Assembly (NCBI GenBank): GCA_937951995.1
Contig: CALGAG010000059.1
Location: forward strand, 1-6,154
Source: an uncultured Bacillota bacterium
GTDB taxonomy: Bacteria; Bacillota; Clostridia; Tissierellales; Tissierellaceae
Direction: 5' to 3'
Length of the DNA stretch: 6,154 nucleotides
In this document: one piece after another, positions 4,652 to 6,154 of the stretch
Numbering within the stretch: the stretch's first letter is position 1
How the letters are laid out: every line of letters starts with the position of its first letter
The notes under the pieces: generated by a model
Told to the model about the DNA's origin: nothing
Database searches by the model: none
The model's input: the letters and a program-made list of their open reading frames with translations, nothing else
Position numbers and translations under genes: made by a program

Positions 4652-6043
4652 ATGAAAACGAAGAAACAAGCAACAATCGGTCATGCATTAATACCTATTA
4701 TCGTTCTAGTGGCATCTTTGTTTGTTGGTATCGTTTATCTGGGTACTGATGCACATATCCCAATACTGATTGCAATCATAGTTGCAGCGGCAGTGGGAAT
4801 TTGGGGCCTTGGCTTTACCTGGGGTGAAATTGAGAAGGGTGCAATTGAAACCATTCAGATGTCAATGCAGGCAATATTGATACTTATGGTTATCGGTACA
4901 GTTGTAGGGTCCTGGATCCTTAGTGGAACAGTTCCAGCGATGATCTACTACGGCCTTCAGATCCTTTCACCAGGGATTTTCCTTGTGGCAACAGCAATAA
5001 TTTGTGCAATCGTATCACTTGCAACAGGTAGTTCATGGACAACTGCAGGTACTGTAGGTATTGCACTTATGGGAGTTGGACAAGGACTTGGAATGCCAGC
5101 ATACATAGTAGCAGGTGCTGTTGTATCCGGAGCATACTTCGGAGACAAGATATCACCTCTTTCAGACACAACAAACCTTGCACCGGCAATGGCTGGATCA
5201 ACATTGTTCGAGCATATCAAGTACATGTTCTGGACAACAATACCAAGTTTCGCAATAGCATTGATACTTTACGGAATAATCGGAGCAAGATATGCGGGAA
5301 GCCAGCTTGACACATCAAACCTCAACATTATCCTTGATGGAATCGCAGCAAACTTCAACATATCACCAATACTCTTCCTTCCACCAATCATCGTAATTGG
5401 TCTTGTAGTAATGAAGGTTCCTGCACTTCCAGGACTTATTGCAGGTACAGCAGTAGGTGGACTATTTGCAGCTGTATTCCAGGGTGCAGGTCTTGGAGAC
5501 ATAATCAACACCGCACACTACGGATTTGAGATTGAAAGTGGAGTTGAAATGGTGGACGAGCTTCTTAACCGTGGAGGACTTGACAGCATGATGTGGACCG
5601 TTTCACTGATACTACTAGCCATGACCTTTGGAGGTATCATGGAGAGAACAGGCATGCTCCACTCAATAGCAGCTGCAATCCTTAAGCTTGCAAACAACAC
5701 AGGATCACTTGTCACTGCAACAATACTTACAAGTATTGCAATAAACATATTGGCAGCAGACCAGTACCTTGCAATTGTAATACCTGGTAGAATGTACAAG
5801 GATGCATATGACGAAGCTGGCCTGGAGCCAAGACTTCTTTCAAGAACCTTGGAGGATGGAGGTACTCTTACCTCATCACTTATTCCATGGAACACCTGTG
5901 GTGCCTACATGCAGAGTGTACTTCTGGTATCACCCCTTGCATATGCGCCATTTGCATTCCTGAACCTTATCAATCCAATAGTTGCAATCATCTATGGATT
6001 CACAGGCTTCAGCATCAAGAAACCAGAACCAAAAGCGGATTAA
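4652..6043 (+). CDS. nhaC: Na+/H+ antiporter, NhaC family
   Basis: A 463-residue polytopic membrane protein of the NhaC family, which contains Na+/H+ antiporters and the malate/Na+-lactate antiporter MleN. Hydrophobic, probably membrane-spanning stretches include about 12-30, 37-55, 72-91, 96-122, 148-163, 194-211, 238-254, 257-276, 314-329, 353-377 and 430-455. Family motifs visible are TGSSWTTAGTVG (125-136), GAYFGDKISPLSDTTNLAP (160-178), RGGLDSMMWT (307-316), FGGIMERTGML (326-336), NILAADQYLAIVIPGRMY (365-382) and SLIPWNTCGAY (409-419), all typical and intact. The length is normal for the family. The start follows AGGGGGG by 5 bases. A promoter with two CodY-like sites lies upstream and a strong terminator directly downstream, so it is probably transcribed mainly alone. 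It most likely exchanges internal Na+ for H+, but a carboxylate-coupled activity like MleN cannot be excluded from sequence alone. Confidence 0.93.
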   Translation: MKTKKQATIGHALIPIIVLVASLFVGIVYLGTDAHIPILIAIIVAAAVGIWGLGFTWGEIEKGAIETIQMSMQAILILMVIGTVVGSWILSGTVPAMIYYGLQILSPGIFLVATAIICAIVSLATGSSWTTAGTVGIALMGVGQGLGMPAYIVAGAVVSGAYFGDKISPLSDTTNLAPAMAGSTLFEHIKYMFWTTIPSFAIALILYGIIGARYAGSQLDTSNLNIILDGIAANFNISPILFLPPIIVIGLVVMKVPALPGLIAGTAVGGLFAAVFQGAGLGDIINTAHYGFEIESGVEMVDELLNRGGLDSMMWTVSLILLAMTFGGIMERTGMLHSIAAAILKLANNTGSLVTATILTSIAINILAADQYLAIVIPGRMYKDAYDEAGLEPRLLSRTLEDGGTLTSSLIPWNTCGAYMQSVLLVSPLAYAPFAFLNLINPIVAIIYGFTGFSIKKPEPKAD

Positions 6044-6045
6044 TC

Positions 6046-6079
6046 AAAAACCAGCATTCCCAAGGGATGCTGGTTTTTT
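6046..6079 (+). terminator. Intrinsic terminator of nhaC
   Basis: Three bases after the nhaC stop, AACCAGCAT and ATGCTGGTT form a G+C-containing stem, closed by a short CC/GG helix after one bulged T and a CAAG loop. Six T's follow immediately (6074-6079) and an A run precedes the stem. This is a textbook Rho-independent terminator and, because of the A run, could also work from the other strand. Confidence 0.93.
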
Positions 6080-6085
6080 AATTCT

Positions 6086-6154
6086 CAATTCACAATTGCT
6101 AAAAGCTGAGATCCCTCCACCTTGGTCGGGATGACCGATACTAGGTTGATCTCA
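6086..6154. repeat. Right copy of the 13-mer plus palindromic element
   Basis: CAATTCACAATTG (6086-6098) is followed after 8 bases by a sequence with facing ends TGAGATC (6107-6113) and GATCTCA (6148-6154) and partly complementary interiors. The segment CTCCACCTTGGTCGGGATGAC matches, at 15 of 21 positions by eye, the complement of the right arm of the 109-185 element. The window ends exactly at GATCTCA, so the element may continue. It begins soon after the nhaC terminator. Confidence 0.55.

Noticed and set aside
1..6154. Defence island, toxin-antitoxin pair or mobile-element genes
   Set aside because: All six genes belong to familiar metabolic, transport or stress families; no transposase, integrase, nuclease or toxin-like gene is present.

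Overview
The window holds six complete protein genes and no RNA gene, CRISPR array or transposase. Strong AAGGAGG-type ribosome binding sites, short A+T-rich intergenic gaps, an NhaC-type antiporter, single-domain Usp proteins and two CodY-like boxes together suggest a low-to-moderate G+C Gram-positive bacterium, most likely an anaerobe of the Clostridia. This placement is an inference; no marker gene is present.

Layout. Bases 1-346 are non-coding and unusually rich in repeats: a long hairpin (25-68), a palindromic dispersed element (109-185) and two tracts with a 7-base period (202-285 and 321-348). A purine/nucleoside salvage pair follows on the minus strand: deoD (2060 to 1356), then a nucleoside hydrolase (1291 to 347), separated by a gap with a perfect 26-base palindrome. 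A divergent region (2061-2294) leads to a plus-strand universal stress protein gene (2295-2711). This converges on a minus-strand M20-family metallohydrolase gene (3899 to 2760), with a hairpin in the gap between them. A second, paralogous universal stress protein gene (4060-4497) diverges from the hydrolase. A 463-residue NhaC-family sodium/proton antiporter (4652-6043) comes next and ends in a clear intrinsic terminator. The last 69 bases repeat the module seen near the left edge: the 13-mer CAATTCACAATTG followed by a palindromic element.

How the genes may work together. The deoD/nucleoside hydrolase pair would release bases from nucleosides by phosphorolysis and by hydrolysis. The M20 enzyme probably cleaves an amide bond in a small N-acyl amino acid, dipeptide or p-aminobenzoyl-glutamate-like compound. 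The antiporter would couple ion gradients, and the Usp proteins are small nucleotide-binding stress or energy-state proteins. The regulatory DNA is the most informative part: two CodY-like 15-mers 21 bp apart overlap the candidate nhaC promoter, and a near-perfect 21-bp dyad lies ahead of the second usp gene.

I do not see an undescribed enzyme system here. The genes are ordinary household and accessory functions. The points worth a second look are the paired repeats at the window ends, the heptad tracts, the tandem CodY-like sites, and residue changes in the first Usp protein, the M20 enzyme and the nucleoside hydrolase.
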